DNA of 64,000 nt from the NCBI RefSeq assembly GCF_002001045.1, contig NZ_MUNR01000011.1, forward strand, positions 310,001-374,000, written 5' to 3'. Numbering within the stretch: the first letter of the stretch is position 1; every line of letters begins with the position of its first letter. A program made the position numbers and the translations under genes. Shown here in pieces: positions 63,569-64,000 of this stretch. The notes below the pieces were generated by a model. That model saw only the letters and a program-made list of their open reading frames with translations. It was not told the DNA's origin and ran no database searches. Source of the stretch: Rhodanobacter sp. C01. GTDB taxonomy: Bacteria; Pseudomonadota; Gammaproteobacteria; Xanthomonadales; Rhodanobacteraceae.

Positions 63569-64000
63569 CCCGGTCTTTGCCCGCGGAGCATGTCGCGCAG
63601 GAAGGGTTCGTCGTGCATACGCGCGGCCGCGGCTTCAGCGAGATCACCACGCAGGCCAGCAATGCGGTGGCTGCCAGTCGCGTGCAGATCGGCATTGCGA
63701 ACATCTTCACGGCGCATACCAGCTGCTCGCTGCTGCTGAGCGAAAATGCCGACCCGGCGGTGCGCGAGGACCTGGAACGCTGGTTCGCCCGCGCGGTACC
63801 CGACGGCGATGCGATCTACCGACATGATGCGGAAGGCCCGGACGACATGCCCGCGCATGTGCGTTCGATCCTCACCGGGGTCAGCCTGACCGTGCCGGTG
63901 CATGGCGGCAAGCTGCTGCTCGGCACCTGGCAAGGCATCTATCTGTGGGAGCATCGTGTCGACCCGCATCAGCGCAAGGTCACGGTGACCGTGCTGGGAC
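63565..64000 (+). CDS. YjbQ/UPF0047 family protein, 3' end outside window
   Basis: The visible 145 residues match the YjbQ family, whose members have weak thiamin-phosphate-synthase-like activity. They include FSEITTQASNAVAASRVQIG, NIFTAHTSCSLLLSENADP, LERWFARAVPDGDAIYRHDA, PAHVRSILTGVSLTVPVHGG and KLLLGTWQGIYLWEHRVDP. Only the last residues are cut off. Its ATG overlaps the pdxH stop, so the two are translated together. Confidence 0.88.
   Translation, partial: MTRSLPAEHVAQEGFVVHTRGRGFSEITTQASNAVAASRVQIGIANIFTAHTSCSLLLSENADPAVREDLERWFARAVPDGDAIYRHDAEGPDDMPAHVRSILTGVSLTVPVHGGKLLLGTWQGIYLWEHRVDPHQRKVTVTVLG

Overview
The window is 64 kb of GC-rich chromosomal DNA. Gene content and order suggest a gammaproteobacterium of the Xanthomonadales/Lysobacterales, probably a Rhodanobacter/Dyella/Luteibacter-like member of the Rhodanobacteraceae. 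The signs are a glyA-nrdR-ribD-ribE-ribB-ribH-nusB-thiL-pgpA run, hemP under a Fur box, a holD-like gene before rimI, aroK-aroB followed by hemE, and palindromic repeats of the GTCATTCC and TAGGAGCGCACC types. This placement is inferred from gene order; no search was run.

Layout. 1-2.7 kb: a minus-strand operon (aldo/keto reductase, NmrA-like protein, TetR regulator) with a sigma-70-like promoter crossed by a 28-bp dyad. 2.9-13.2 kb: a housekeeping block for one-carbon metabolism (glyA), riboflavin synthesis with an FMN riboswitch between ribD and ribE, NusB, ThiL and PgpA. 13.2-19.7 kb: accessory genes, namely a secreted alpha/beta hydrolase, a zinc alcohol dehydrogenase, a second aldo/keto reductase, Fur-controlled hemP with an unknown neighbour, and an exported caspase/legumain-like (clan CD) cysteine peptidase.

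19.7-45.8 kb is the distinctive part. A sigma-54-type promoter with an upstream array of TGTCC sites precedes one HlyD/MacA-type adaptor, one MacB/LolD-type ATPase and one TolC-type outer-membrane protein. Thirteen consecutive MacB/FtsX-type permease genes follow, arranged as alternating A-type (437 aa class) and B-type (410 aa class) pairs. One A member has been deleted down to its first codons. Next come an exported DUF885 metallopeptidase, a sigma-54-dependent response regulator, a small exported protein of unknown function and an NtrY-like histidine kinase. The simplest reading is a two-component, sigma-54-controlled tripartite export system in which one ATPase, adaptor and outer-membrane channel serve many permeases. 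The substrate is unknown.

45.8-64 kb returns to general functions: SPFH/NfeD membrane proteins, a ThrE-type exporter, an H-NS-like protein, proS, a DUF4124 protein, pssA, a holD-like gene, rimI, valS, a MarR-GNAT fusion with its own dyad operator, hemE, a WGR protein, aroB/aroK, a YeeZ-like SDR, a YbjQ-like protein, a glycerate-kinase-like P-loop kinase, pdxH and a YjbQ-family gene cut by the window end. I found no tRNA, rRNA, CRISPR array, insertion sequence or phage gene.
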